DNA of 64,000 nt from Isoetes taiwanensis. Taxonomy: Eukaryota > Streptophyta > Lycopodiopsida > Isoetales > Isoetaceae. The position numbers and the translations under genes were made by a program. The notes beneath the pieces were generated by a model that saw only the letters and a list, made by a program, of their open reading frames with translations, did no database searches and was not told the DNA's origin. Each line of letters starts with the position of its first letter. Positions within the stretch are counted from its first letter, which is position 1. This document shows positions 11,657-21,499 of the stretch, piece after piece. The stretch covers positions 8,708,108-8,772,107 of the forward strand of contig JAJEKV010000057.1 in assembly GCA_021234155.1 (NCBI GenBank), read 5' to 3'.

Positions 11657-13989
11657 TGTTTAATTTGTCCATCGTCTCTACCATCACTTTCTCATATTCA
11701 ACCAAATGCCTCGCATGGACATATATTTGTACATACACCCAGCAATGCCCCCAACCAATAGGGTCATTTTATTTTCTTATTGCAAAAACACGCAACTAAT
11801 AGCGTCACTTTGTGGTAAACCAAAAAAAAAAACTATTCTATTCTATTCTATTCTATTTATTTTCTTATTTCAAAGGACTCTTTAACTCTTATGCAACCTG
11901 TTTAGATCAATACAATATATCTAGCATCAGCATATATGTATTTAACTATGTCTACAACTTCATCATTGCCTACAACAGGCCCGTAACTATGCGACCAACT
12001 ATAATTTGAACATTTACAAAATCACATTGAAAGCTTCGCAACAATGATCACCTTCATAGGTGCATGCATATTATTATTGTGACATTTGAATTTGATATTT
12101 GAAAATATAATGGCCCATTATGATTCATGTTACGTGCCTTTGGAACTACTTTATGGAGTCATTTTACACTACAACAATGACCAATAACAACCTAAAGCAT
12201 TTTAATATTTCATGATGATTCGACATTCTTCGCCAAAGTTGTATTACTCACAACAATAATACGCACATAAACACCAACCTTACAGATATGTACGTATATA
12301 AAGTGGACATCCATCTTGGATAATAACTTAATTAGCATCATTGACAACGCTATATATGTTTTTAGATCCTAGATCTTATTCATATAATTCTACAATAAAA
12401 TTGCATTTTTGAAGCAAGAACGCCGCACCATAACTAGTACTAATTATACTGCTAGAACTCATTACTAACAACTACAAGCTACAACAGTTATATTTTAACA
12501 CAACGGTGCAATAGACCCTAACAAATTCCTCCAAGCTCTAAAGGGCAATCCCTAGTGCGATAGCATATTCTTTTCTCCCATTTCTTAACATGATGAAGGA
12601 AGTACGACGATTTTTTGCATAATAAAAAATGTATAGTTCAAATCTGACTTTGCAAATATTCTATGACCATGTGGAAACACATAGAAGTGAAACCGATTTA
12701 GATATTACATCACCTAAGAATATTTCTTCTTAAATCCCATTAGGTACATTACAACCTTGAAAGGAAACTTGAGTCTAGCCTAATAAGATGTGATTGATTG
12801 ATAAAGTCTACTCCATCAATATAGCTTAGAGTATATTAAAGTTAATGTAATAACGACGTTGTTGTGTTCACACCACAATTTATAAGTCGTATGACCCGTT
12901 TGGGTCGCTTCCACTTCTTAAGCAATCCATGTTCTATGTTCAAATATGCAAACACCTTTATTGTCCTCTTCTTCCTATTGTGCCTTCTTATCTTCCCTCC
13001 TAAACCTTCCATCTCCCCTTCACCATTTACCTATTTGCCCCTCCAACCTTTGCCCCAAGCTTGTCCTACTGCTAGTTCAAGTAAGTCCATAAGTATTATA
13101 TTGTTTTAGTATAGCAGATATGTTTTCTCATATGCTGCAATGCAATAAATCCATCTGTAGACATATTTTATTACCGTCTAGGCTATTTACTTAAGTACCA
13201 TTGAATACGGTTGGACGATTTGCACATGAAATGCTTTAGGTTCTTTTTAAATAAAGATCATGCTTTGCTTCTTACAAACTGAAAGTGTGGCTTCAGGTGT
13301 AATTATAATTTCTATTGTCGAAGCTACCACAGATTGTCTCCTTTGTAGGTTGTAATTGCAAGTTATTAACTATCCTGGTTTTAAAAAGTAGGTTCCAAGC
13401 AGTACATGCAAGCCGATTAGGAACTACATGCATGTTGTTTAACAACATATTGTAAGCATCCAAGTTTGGGTTTATGCAGTCCCATATTGCAAAGAAAATT
13501 GGCCTAGAATTGAATGCATGGAGGACGGGAATGGTAGGCAGATGGCTAGGCAGAAGCGCCTAGGGCAAGCAACCACCTCCCCCTCTTGTTGCTCTTCCCC
13601 ACAGGATTATGGTGCAAACAGCTACAATCTGGATGCTAGCAGGGCCTAGATTGTTCAGCCTTTTCAAAAAAATCACCAGATCTGCTGGTTGCATTTATCC
13701 TTCCTTCTTTTAGATGGCATCTTCCTTTGGTAGTATACAAGATATGTCATCAAGACACAGCTGAAAGGCTAAGCCCAGGATGCTGGCCTATATAGATATC
13801 TCCACTGATGTGGATGCTTTCATTGGTCATATGCCCATATGTTCTAGATTCGCTGAAGGGATAAGCCCAACAGATTGTGATACTGGCCTATAGAAACTTT
13901 AGAGTAGGCTTTAGATATGCAAATTCCAGCAGGGAATACCATACATTGTTTTTGGGACAAGTCCATTTTGCTTCTTTCCTTGCTAGCAG
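11657..13989. other. unassigned AT-rich sequence between the duplicated blocks
   Basis: It contains a (CTATT)5 microsatellite at 11,833-11,858. One 81-codon frame (12,864-13,109) has a hydrophobic centre and a proline-rich tail, but nothing supports it as a gene. No LTR retrotransposon motifs (PBS, RT, integrase) are visible, which argues against the flanking duplicates being LTRs. Confidence 0.4.
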
Positions 13990-15311
13990 GAATCTTATAG
14001 TATTTTGCGAATCTTGTTATACAGTATAGCAAATTTTGTACTTGCATACCCCACAAACGAGGAACTTTACGTACGGTGTAGATTAAGGAATAAGGGGTGA
14101 ATATGCCTATCCAACAGCTCTCGTTGCCCGGAGTCACCCCCCGTGTGAATATGCACCCAAACCAAAGGGGGTTTAAGGGGGATTTTAATTTAAATGTGTT
14201 GGACCCAATGGTTGTGTTAATTAATGTCAATGGTAGTTATGTGTTGGTTGTTAATGTCAATGGTTGTTATGTGTTGGGGGGTTTAATTTTTATATGTTGG
14301 ATGTTAATGGTTTGTGTTGCAAAAAAAAAATTTTGGCCCCTTCGGGGCCTTAAGGACATCTGACCCCCCTCCCCTGGTGAGACAAAAATTTAGAATTCAA
14401 ACCAGGAAAAAACGTAATTCATTTGAGGCTTTCATCACTGTAGCTTTTGAATTTCATCACAATAAAACAAATAGAACATAAGTAAAAGTTACCATAAAGA
14501 TAGAGCAGATTGATCCCATTATTCTGAAAGTCATAAAGTTTGCAACACCCATACACAATCATTTTTCAACTGGAATTTAACAGCAACCTTTGGCCTCCAT
14601 GGATTCTTGTGGTGAGAAACCAAAGTGGGAAACTTTTCTGCTTGTTAGCACAAGGATCTAGAAGCCTCAAAATCTAAAAATGCATGGTAATTTTTTGCAG
14701 GCTTCATTCGGAATGAGCCATAAAACAATATCCAATAAGCGCCAATCCTCAGATTAATCATTTGGTAGGATGTAAAAGCCTACCAAACCCGGCCGGAAAA
14801 TTGCTGTTTTAGCATAGATAACTTAACCAAACATATCCATATCATACACTATCAAAAGATCTCGGGAGAGAGCTTTCCAACATAATAAAAATCATCTCAA
14901 ACAGCTCACGGATCAAAAGTTATGATAAGAAATGTGTTGTTGGGGAAACTGCACTACATGCGCCCTTCATGTGCCCATTATGCACCACACACACAAAAAG
15001 AGGGCTTTTGTTGTGAGCCATTGGTTGTTGACCATTATGCACCACACACACGAAAAAAGAGCTTTTGTTGTGAGCCATTGGTTGTTGACCATTATGCACC
15101 ACACGCACAAAAAAAAGGGCTTTTGTTGTGAGCCATTGGTTGTTGACCATTGGAAAAAAAAAGGCTAAAATCAATGGCTCAGAAATGGTGCACTCTAGAT
15201 GTACGCATTAGTACATCCATTTGAATACATCACGAAATCATAGGAAAACCTTAGTGAAAAGCGTATAAAAACACAAAGAAAACCCCCTGTTATTATGCTA
15301 CATATTGATGC
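13990..15311. repeat. duplicated block, copy 2
   Basis: It contains the right arm (14,132-14,240) and the 1.1-kb body found also at 10,477-11,656, ending at the shared CTACATATTGATG. Unlike copy 1 it has only one arm, preceded by 13,990-14,131, which is the reverse complement of 10,263-10,402. The poly-A run, the TTTTGGCCCCTT-GGGGCCTT motif, and the three ~60-bp units at 14,975-15,152 are all retained. Confidence 0.8.
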
Positions 15312-15682
15312 TGAGCAATCACTTTTTTCTTGTAAGTACCAAGGATGCAGAATATAATCTCGACAATGCAACATTGATTAGTAGGGCGCATGAATGATAT
15401 GCTAGGCGGTATGGGACCCTTGGTTATCGCTCCTCTGCAGTTTATGTAAGCTAGAGATTTAAAATGTCTCAAGTACTGCTATGCTTGAACATTTTTAAAT
15501 TAATACTGATACCCAATCATATGCTGAAGTATTGGTATGCTTGAAGCACTTTGACCAGGTGATGTGGTGAAGATTGCATGGTCCAAATGCACTAGGCCAA
15601 AATTTGTCAGTGGCTTAGGTATGCTAGACTTCCATTTGCAAAGCAAGATTATGATTTCTAAGCTCATACGGAGGATCCTTAA

Positions 15683-15960
15683 GGGCGTGAAAGCATGCTA
15701 GGGCCTACATAAAAAATTACCAAAAAGGTACTTTTCTGTGTACTTCTGTGCAAGTACATAATTGTATTTTAAAGTACCTAGAACTACAAGCTTGACTAAA
15801 AGGAATTGTGTTATATTCAAGAGTATTAGTACATACATGTTATAAGGTACCTTGTGATGTCAACAAGATGTTAAGAACCCAAATATATCATCATCTTTGA
15901 CTACCCAGAGTATTTTCCAAGTAGTTTCCAAACCATGTAGACCCTAGGATGCTCTTACCC
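15683..15960. mobile_element. MITE, copy 2, inserted in the LINE ORF
   Basis: This is the reverse complement of the MITE at 9,447-9,721. The left end reads AAGCATGCTAGGGCCTACAT and the right end ATGTAGACCCTAGGATGCTC. It splits LINE coding sequence after the RRILKG residues. The TIRs have more mismatches than in copy 1, so it is somewhat older or more decayed. Confidence 0.8.
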
Positions 15961-16367
15961 AAGGCTATGGTTGATTCACCTGGATTGCAGTTGGTAAAGT
16001 AGTCACTTGCACATTGTCTTCCTTTTGGAAAAACTTCATTTAAACCTCTTCATCCTTGGGGTCTCTTTTACCAGGTATGCCCTTTTCCTAATGCCTCCCT
16101 TTTTTTGAAAGGCTTGTTGAAGTCTTGGGAGACAGTGCAGGCCTTATTTCGTGTTAATCCTGTTGCATGTCATCAGTTAAGTGCTCCTTGTCGGTGGATA
16201 TCTGTGGAAAATAATCTTCCACTTTGTGCTTCAGTCCATCCATTAACTCAACAACGTTGGAGGTTAGCAGGAATCTTGACAGCTGCAGCATGGTATGAGT
16301 CTGGCCAGTTAGTGACTAGGAGGGCGTTTCAAACCAAACTCTTAATGTCGTGATAAGATAGACCTAT

Positions 16368-16865
16368 TTGGCAAAAGATTGCAGTAATCTGCCATTTGTT
16401 GCTCTAGAGCCTATTGAAGTGTGCATGTGGATTTCTCACCAAAGTATTCACGATCATAGGCTCGTGAACTCCATGTATAAGCTGCGTATCAATGGTGATA
16501 TCCTTCCACCATCCACTAAGTGGTCCTTTCAGCTCCCACCTCCTAGTTGGAGATGCATGTGGTCTTGGGCTTGGGATAAACTACTTCATCCTAAGGTGGT
16601 TGTGCTTTGGTGGCAGATTCTTCATAGATGCCCTCGTATCAATGTGCTTGTCCACATGTTCGATCTTCGAGTGACAGCACTTTGCCCGCTATGCAAGCAA
16701 AGGGATGAGACTACTGAGCACTGTTTCTTTTTGTGTAATCACCTCCAGCCGGTTTGGTCTTGGCTGCGTTCTCTTTTTCATGTGACATTGACAAGTCGGC
16801 AAGTGCTCTTGGTTATATTTATTCGGATACTTGAAATAAGCTACGAAGTCGAGCCTTTCACTTAG
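16368..16865 (+). pseudogene. LINE ORF2 C-terminal fragment with zf-RVT domain
   Basis: The 165-codon frame carries the zinc-binding region found at the C terminus of plant LINE reverse transcriptases. It has WSWAWDKLLHPKVVVLWWQ at about residues 65-83, LH.CP..N next, then CPLC, ETTEH and a final C before W.WL. These make a CxxC...H...C set. In intact elements the domain follows the RT and is thought to help nucleic-acid binding. The preceding frame (16,105-16,353) is out of phase, so the ORF is broken. No start codon is expected here. Confidence 0.85.
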
Positions 16866-17175
16866 TGTCATGATGGTTGTTTGGTCCATCTAGAAGTGTA
16901 GAAGATTGTGTGTTTAAGGGCTTGGATATTCCTGCAGCTGCTATCCTCCAGGAAGTTCAAGATAGAATTGCTAAGGCCTACCATTGTTCTTCGCTTGCTC
17001 CTGCCAAAGCGATATTTGATCTTTGAGAATTATTCGGGTGTGTCTTATGCATAGGCTGGTGGTCCTACTCAGTGGATCATGATTATCCCTTGAGATTTCA
17101 ATCCCGCCTATGCAATTGTATCTGTCTTTTGGCTTCGACTTTTAATAAAGTTTGACATCTTTCAAAAAGAAGGGG

Positions 17176-17460
17176 AAAAAAAAGAATCACTAATAAGCTT
17201 GAGGGCGGCTGGGGGACTACTGTACTTCAACTCCTTTGCTCACAGGTCTAAGATGGTTGCACAAGCTCTCGAGAAAAGGATTTGTTGTACTTTCTCATTA
17301 GTTGCTGATGTAGGTAAGCATCTTGGGCATATATTATTTACCAGGCAAACATGGCTTCACTGTGCTTACTCTAAATTTACTACTAGCATAAATTTACTAC
17401 TAGCATTAGCATTATCTTATCTTATTCTTGGTAGTCTTTTAATATTTGGTTATTGTGTTT
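17176..17460. other. unassigned spacer with TTATC repeats
   Basis: A short plus-strand frame (17,199-17,465) shows no recognisable family. TTATC repeats near 17,413-17,430 foreshadow the tail of the adjacent SINE-like repeat. Confidence 0.35.
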
Positions 17461-17575
17461 GGTGATGGGGCCTAGTCCCCAGGTTTTAGATGGGCTGTTG
17501 CCCTTGCATGTGCCGTCCCATAACCCGTTGGGTTCCCGTGGACGTAAAAATTTATCTTATCTTATCTTATATTTC
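17461..17575 (+). mobile_element. SINE/LINE-like 3' tail with (TTATC)n
   Basis: The sequence GGCCTAGTCCCCAGG... GTCCCATAACCCGTTGGG... CCCGTGGACGTAAAAA ends in TTATC repeats. A related tail, GGGTCCCATAGGTCAATTGG... CCGTGGACGCTAAAAA plus (TTCTATTA)n, lies at 35,796-35,878. A shared 3' body ending in a short tandem repeat is typical of non-LTR retroposons that do not use poly(A). The 5' end is not resolved. Confidence 0.5.
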
Positions 17576-18234
17576 TATCTGATCTTGAAGATCAAATGTA
17601 ACATCTTTTATATATAATAGAAAACTACATTGCCCTCAAACAAAAAAGAAGGGGGAAGAAGGGGGGAGGGGGGAGGCGTGCATACTGTAGTGACACATTT
17701 GGCATTGAAGGGCACAAATAAGATTTCAACTAGTTGTTTGAGCATATGAAATACTTTGGATATGTAACTCATTGCTTGAACATTTATTCTATATGAATTA
17801 GTGCCCTTAGGGCCACTTGTCTAGATGCTGAAATCGCATCGATCCGCGACAGCGGATCGGCATTCTAGAATAGGGCGAGCATGCATGTCTTGCATGCATG
17901 CGGGCGGCGCATGCCCTTTCTGGCTAGGGTTTTGCTATTTTAGGCGTGGTTCTGCATCTTCGTCTCATCGGCGCTTCCTCTTCTCTCAGCAGTACCTTAT
18001 TCTCTTTGAACCCACCCTCCCCCCCTTCTTTGTTTATTGTATTGTGCATAAATTTTTGTTTATCATGTTCTTCTTCCACCCGCTGGGTGATGCTATCCTA
18101 CGGTATGTTTGTGTTGTCTCGTTTGTTGTGTTGGTGATGTGCGGGTTCGGGTTGGCGGCGGCAGACTGTTTCGACTTCTCCATCGCGGGGTTTTTGGGAG
18201 CGATTTTTATGCCTTCCGTTTGTCTAAGCCCCTT

Positions 18235-18310
18235 GCCGAAGGCTTATCACTAGGGTTTTTCCTCGAAAACCCGAAAGGCGGGTTTTTTAATCCGGTGATA
18301 AGCTTTCGCC
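18235..18310. repeat. foldback hairpin, copy 1
   Basis: The outer arms GCCGAAGGCTTATCAC (18,235-18,250) and GTGATAAGCTTTCGCC (18,295-18,310) pair with two mismatches. The inner arms AAAACCCG (18,266-18,273) and CGGGTTTT (18,279-18,286) pair perfectly. A homologous hairpin with different but still complementary arm bases lies at 35,698-35,774. Downstream GGGTCC and AATTGG motifs link both to the SINE-like tail family. Confidence 0.75.
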
Positions 18311-18606
18311 AGTACATCAACCACTCATCTATTAGCATTGTATTTTTGGGGTCCAAATGATATAATTGGATTTCCCCTTTATTTTTTGTGGATAGTTCGC
18401 ATGTGTGCGGCTATCCACTGTCCACCATTGTAGAAAATCTGCTGAGATGAATGAGAAGCCTATCTATCCGGGCGGTTTGTTGGTTCATGCGAGCCCTATT
18501 CTAGAATACTTATTAATCAAAAAGGAAATGGTGCTTATGACTAAGCACATATGATCCTATTAGGTATAGTGATAGATTAACATAGACTTGTATTCTAGGA
18601 ATTGAG

Positions 18607-19011
18607 CGGAACGCCGTAAATCTACTCCGAGGTGTGGTACACATGTCCGGGTTAACCACGATCTGTCCGAGCTAACCACTGTTTTTGTCCGAGCTAACCA
18701 CCATTTTTTGGCCGGGATAACCATGCGATGAACTGAGCTCGAAATCGTGTTCTGACATGTTGATCTTGGAATAGAGCTTGTAATCTGCTGTTTGAATGAT
18801 TTAATCCGGTTCAAACACCAAAAGAATCATCTTGCCAGCCCCTAAAAACCTCATTCATTCAAGAGAGCAAGGGATTTGAGCACTGATCAAGCAAGATCAG
18901 TGAAAAAACATGCAGAAACCCTTGTTTTTTGTGCTTGAAACTGAGCAGCAGTGGTTAACCTGGACATGTGTCCGGGTTTACCACATCCTGGAGTAGATTT
19001 ACGGCCGTCCA
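18607..19011. mobile_element. hAT-type MITE with 8-bp TSD GAATTGAG
   Basis: The termini carry the inverted repeat CCGTAAATCTACTCC, preceded by CGGAACG on the left and TGGACGG on the right. The element is flanked by identical 8-bp direct repeats, GAATTGAG, at 18,599-18,606 and 19,012-19,019. An 8-bp target duplication is characteristic of hAT transposons. Subterminal copies of GTCCGRGYTAACCAC (four on the left, two inverted on the right) may be transposase-binding sites. There is no coding capacity, so it would be a non-autonomous element of about 405 bp. Confidence 0.88.
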
Positions 19012-19183
19012 GAATTGAGCTACTTTTCTATATTTTACCTTCAAATATTTAAGTATTATTACTTAAAGGATTACAAAGACCAAATAGGGGTATTCGACTT
19101 GTGTAATAGTCAAAGGGGGTATTCAACTTAAAGAATAAATTTATAATTTAGACAAGCCTAATACCATAGTATATTAGGATTTC

Positions 19184-19231
19184 AGAGAGAGAGAGAGAGG
19201 GAGGGAGGGAGGGAGGGAGGGAGAGAGAGAG
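19184..19231. repeat. (GA)n/(GGGA)n microsatellite
   Basis: AG dinucleotides pass into GGGA tetranucleotide repeats and back to GA. It abuts the left terminus of the next inverted-repeat element. Confidence 0.95.
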
Positions 19232-19234
19232 TAG

Positions 19235-19903
19235 GGAAATTTACCAAAATAACCGTAATTGTTCACTTAATTCCCAAAAAGCCTTTTGTATTTTTTAAAT
19301 TCCCAAAATGCCCTTAATTCTTAAATATTTTCCCAAATAGCTCTTTGTATTATAAAAATCACCAAAAAATGCGTTTTCACAATAGATTGTATTTTTTAAA
19401 TTCCCAAAATGCCCTTAATTCTTAAGTATTTTCCCAATAGCTCTTTGTATTAGAAAATTCACCAAAAAGTACGTTCTCACAATAGATGGTCATTCTTTAC
19501 ACATGGAAGTGTTTTTTACAAATCACAACAATTTGAAACCAATTTAACTTGTTGAGCTCATTTCGCTATTCATATGCTGGAACTATTTATCCACCAGATA
19601 TTGAACTTCTTCAAAATAGTGCACATGTTATGGTAATGGTGGCCATAAGCCATAATGAACACAGTTGCAGAAATCCTATTTGATATTTCTATTGCATATA
19701 TTGTCTTAATGTGATGATCCAAAATCTATTTTCCAAATTGTTGTGATCTGTGTAAGAAACACTTCCCTGTGGAAAATGATCATCTATTGTGGGAATATGA
19801 TTTTTAGTTTATAAAGTAAAAGGGCTATTTGAGAAAATACTTAAGAATTAAGGGCATTTTTTAGAATTACGTCGACAACTAAAGTGATTTTGGTAAATTT
19901 ACC
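19235..19903. mobile_element. long-TIR foldback element (MULE-like?)
   Basis: The left end GGAAATTTACCAAAAT is matched by the right end, whose reverse complement is GGTAAATTTACCAAAAT. The pairing continues inward for well over 100 bp on each side. Examples are CAATAGATGGTCATT with its complement near 19,780, and CCCTTAATTCTTAA with its complement near 19,850. The left arm holds two tandem units of about 110 bp. Long terminal inverted repeats are typical of Mutator-like non-autonomous elements, but I could not find a 9-bp target duplication, so the class is uncertain. Confidence 0.7.
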
Positions 19904-20310
19904 ATGAGTATTAAACTTACGTAATAGTCAAGAGGTATTCGACTTTAATTTAGTCTGGTCTAATACCCCATTGCATATTCGACTTATGAAATACGAGGTA
20001 TTCGACTATAATTTAGACTAGTCTAATACCCCATTGCATATTCGACTTATGAAATACACTGCAAGTTTAGAAGAGCCTAATACCCCTAGAGATTTCCACT
20101 GCAAGTTTACAAGAGCCTAATACCCCTCTTTTTTTTTGTTGGAAAACCCATTCCAGCAAAAGAGATTTCCAGTTCCTAGTAGGTAGTACGTGCGTAGAGA
20201 TCTCCAGTTCCTAGTAGGTAGTACGTGCGTATTCGACTTATGGAATAACCTAGAGATCTCGAGTTCCTAGTAGGTAGTACGTGCGTATTCGACTTATGGA
20301 ATAACCCAGA
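19904..20310. repeat. complex minisatellite (TATTCGACTTATG.AATA units)
   Basis: TATTCGACTTATGAAATAC and GCCTAATACCCC motifs recur in 50-65 bp units from about 19,970 to 20,125. A second set of three units contains CAGTTCCTAGTAGGTAGTAC and GTGCGTATTCGACTTATGG (about 20,164-20,305). Related motifs also precede the long-TIR element at 19,085-19,125. I see no coding role. Confidence 0.8.
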
Positions 20311-20859
20311 ACCACGAGTCTAATACCACCCATTCTGGAATCCAACCAACCCCAGCCAATAAAAGCACTGTTTGTCATGTGCATTCATAATTTGTAAATA
20401 AGAAAATGGACCCTAAATCCAGCAGAACCATACATAACATAGTTTATGGAAGTGAAACTTAAATATCACCACAAGCAAAAAGAAAATAGAACATAATCGA
20501 AATAAAAACTTAGATTATACCCCCAAAATTTACTTCACTATCAATGCGAAATTTCACATTCATTTCATCTGTTTGCTTAAACATTGAGCTTGTTAGGACA
20601 GTTATGCCTGCGTCTGAATGACATAATAGCATAGCATGTCAATAAGATAAGACCCAAACAGGTATAAGTATACTCCTCCCAAATCCAGAAAGTTTAAAAG
20701 AGGGAGCTGAATACTTCACATTTTAGTTGATGCTTCGTCTAAACATCAAAATCGTTAAAGCTCGAACTTCTTTCTTCCTTCATAGGATCCAGCATTATTA
20801 AGCAATGAACCAAAGGCTAAATGACTCATTCACAATTAACAGGTCTTTCCAGCATGCAA

Positions 20860-21441
20860 TCATTCCATCACTGCTGTACCACCTGCTGCTTTGATTTTTT
20901 CGATGATCTGTGTAGCTTCTTCCTTAGTTAAACCTTGTTTCAAAATTGTTGGTGCCTTCTCTACCAATTCCTTGGCCTCTTTCAATCCTAGATCAGTAAA
21001 AGCCCTAACTTCCTTAATGATCTTAATCTTTGCAGCTGCTTCATACTTTTCTAATTTGATATTAAAGGCGGTCTTTTCGGCCTCCTTCGGCGCCTCAGCA
21101 ACCTGGGCAGCAGGAGCTGCATCACCCCCCACCATACCAGGCATTACAGGCATCATACCAGAAGCAAAAGTATCTAGTCTCAACTTAGTAAACAAGATGG
21201 TGTTAAGGTCATTAAGCTCCAACTGGGAAAGACCAGCAACTTCGTCAGCAATCCGTTCTATTTTAGGAGAAGGGGGAGGTCTGGCCTCGGCATTGCTAGC
21301 ACTTGCAACACTAGCAGCGGCAGACTCAAACCTTACACCGGAGCAAGTATGAAAGAACAAACCATTTACATGCGAAATGTTTTTGGAAGAAAGCCTACCG
21401 TGAGGGCCAACGAGAGCTGTGAGGTGCTTGAGCCGAGACAT
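20860..21441 (-). CDS. mitochondrial ribosomal protein bL12m (L7/L12)
   Basis: The 193-residue product is a bacterial-type L7/L12 with an N-terminal extension. Residues 1-45 are basic and serine-rich with few acids, as in a mitochondrial presequence. Residues 58-90 form the dimerisation helices (IERIADEVAGLSQLELNDLN). Residues 92-122 are a Met/Pro/Gly/Ala hinge. Residues 123-193 are the C-terminal factor-binding domain, including KIKIIKEVRAFTDLGLKEAK and VEKAP, ending KAAGGTAVME. In the ribosome L7/L12 dimers form the stalk that recruits translation GTPases. The ATG chosen gives the full presequence and is followed by one uninterrupted frame; no intron is visible. It is the only gene in the window that looks intact. 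A plastid copy is less likely given the presequence and hinge, but targeting is inferred. Confidence 0.93.
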   Translation of the reverse strand: MSRLKHLTALVGPHGRLSSKNISHVNGLFFHTCSGVRFESAAASVASASNAEARPPPSPKIERIADEVAGLSQLELNDLNTILFTKLRLDTFASGMMPVMPGMVGGDAAPAAQVAEAPKEAEKTAFNIKLEKYEAAAKIKIIKEVRAFTDLGLKEAKELVEKAPTILKQGLTKEEATQIIEKIKAAGGTAVME

Positions 21442-21484
21442 ATCCGCCGGAGCTCCTGCTCTAAAACTTCATTTCCGTTTCCGA

Positions 21485-21494
21485 GAACCCTAAA
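21485..21494. promoter_or_regulatory. telo-box (AACCCTAAAC) upstream of bL12m
   Basis: This lies 44 bp upstream of the bL12m ATG. It contains a CCCTAAA unit, the interstitial telomere motif enriched near transcription starts of plant translation-machinery genes. Its position would put it in the leader or proximal promoter. Function here is inferred from position and motif. Confidence 0.55.
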
Positions 21495-21499
21495 CCTAG

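Larger units (their letters stand above)
15553..17175 (+). mobile_element. LINE 3' half (L1-like), interrupted by a MITE
   Basis: Coding similarity begins near 15,561 with VKIAWSKCTRPKFVSGLGML and LQSKIMISKLIRRILKG, a segment typical of plant LINE ORF2 downstream of the reverse transcriptase. A MITE (15,683-15,960) splits it. Coding resumes with GLFYQVCPFPN-like text and a zf-RVT domain (16,368-16,865). A 3' UTR with TTAATAAAG and an A-rich end near 17,165 follows. Stops and frame changes show it is dead. The RT domain itself is not in the window. Confidence 0.8.

Noticed and set aside
12864-13109. Possible secreted peptide with a hydrophobic segment
   Set aside because: There is no homology, promoter or splice support, and the sequence is low-complexity Pro/Ser in an AT-rich region.
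10477-15311. Direct repeats at 10,477-11,656 and 14,132-15,311 as LTRs of a ~4.8-kb element
   Set aside because: The ends are not TG...CA. No primer-binding site, polypurine tract or pol lies between, and the left copy has an extra inverted arm.
20891-21352. 153-codon plus-strand frame opposite bL12m
   Set aside because: It is the antisense shadow of a clearly conserved ribosomal protein gene.
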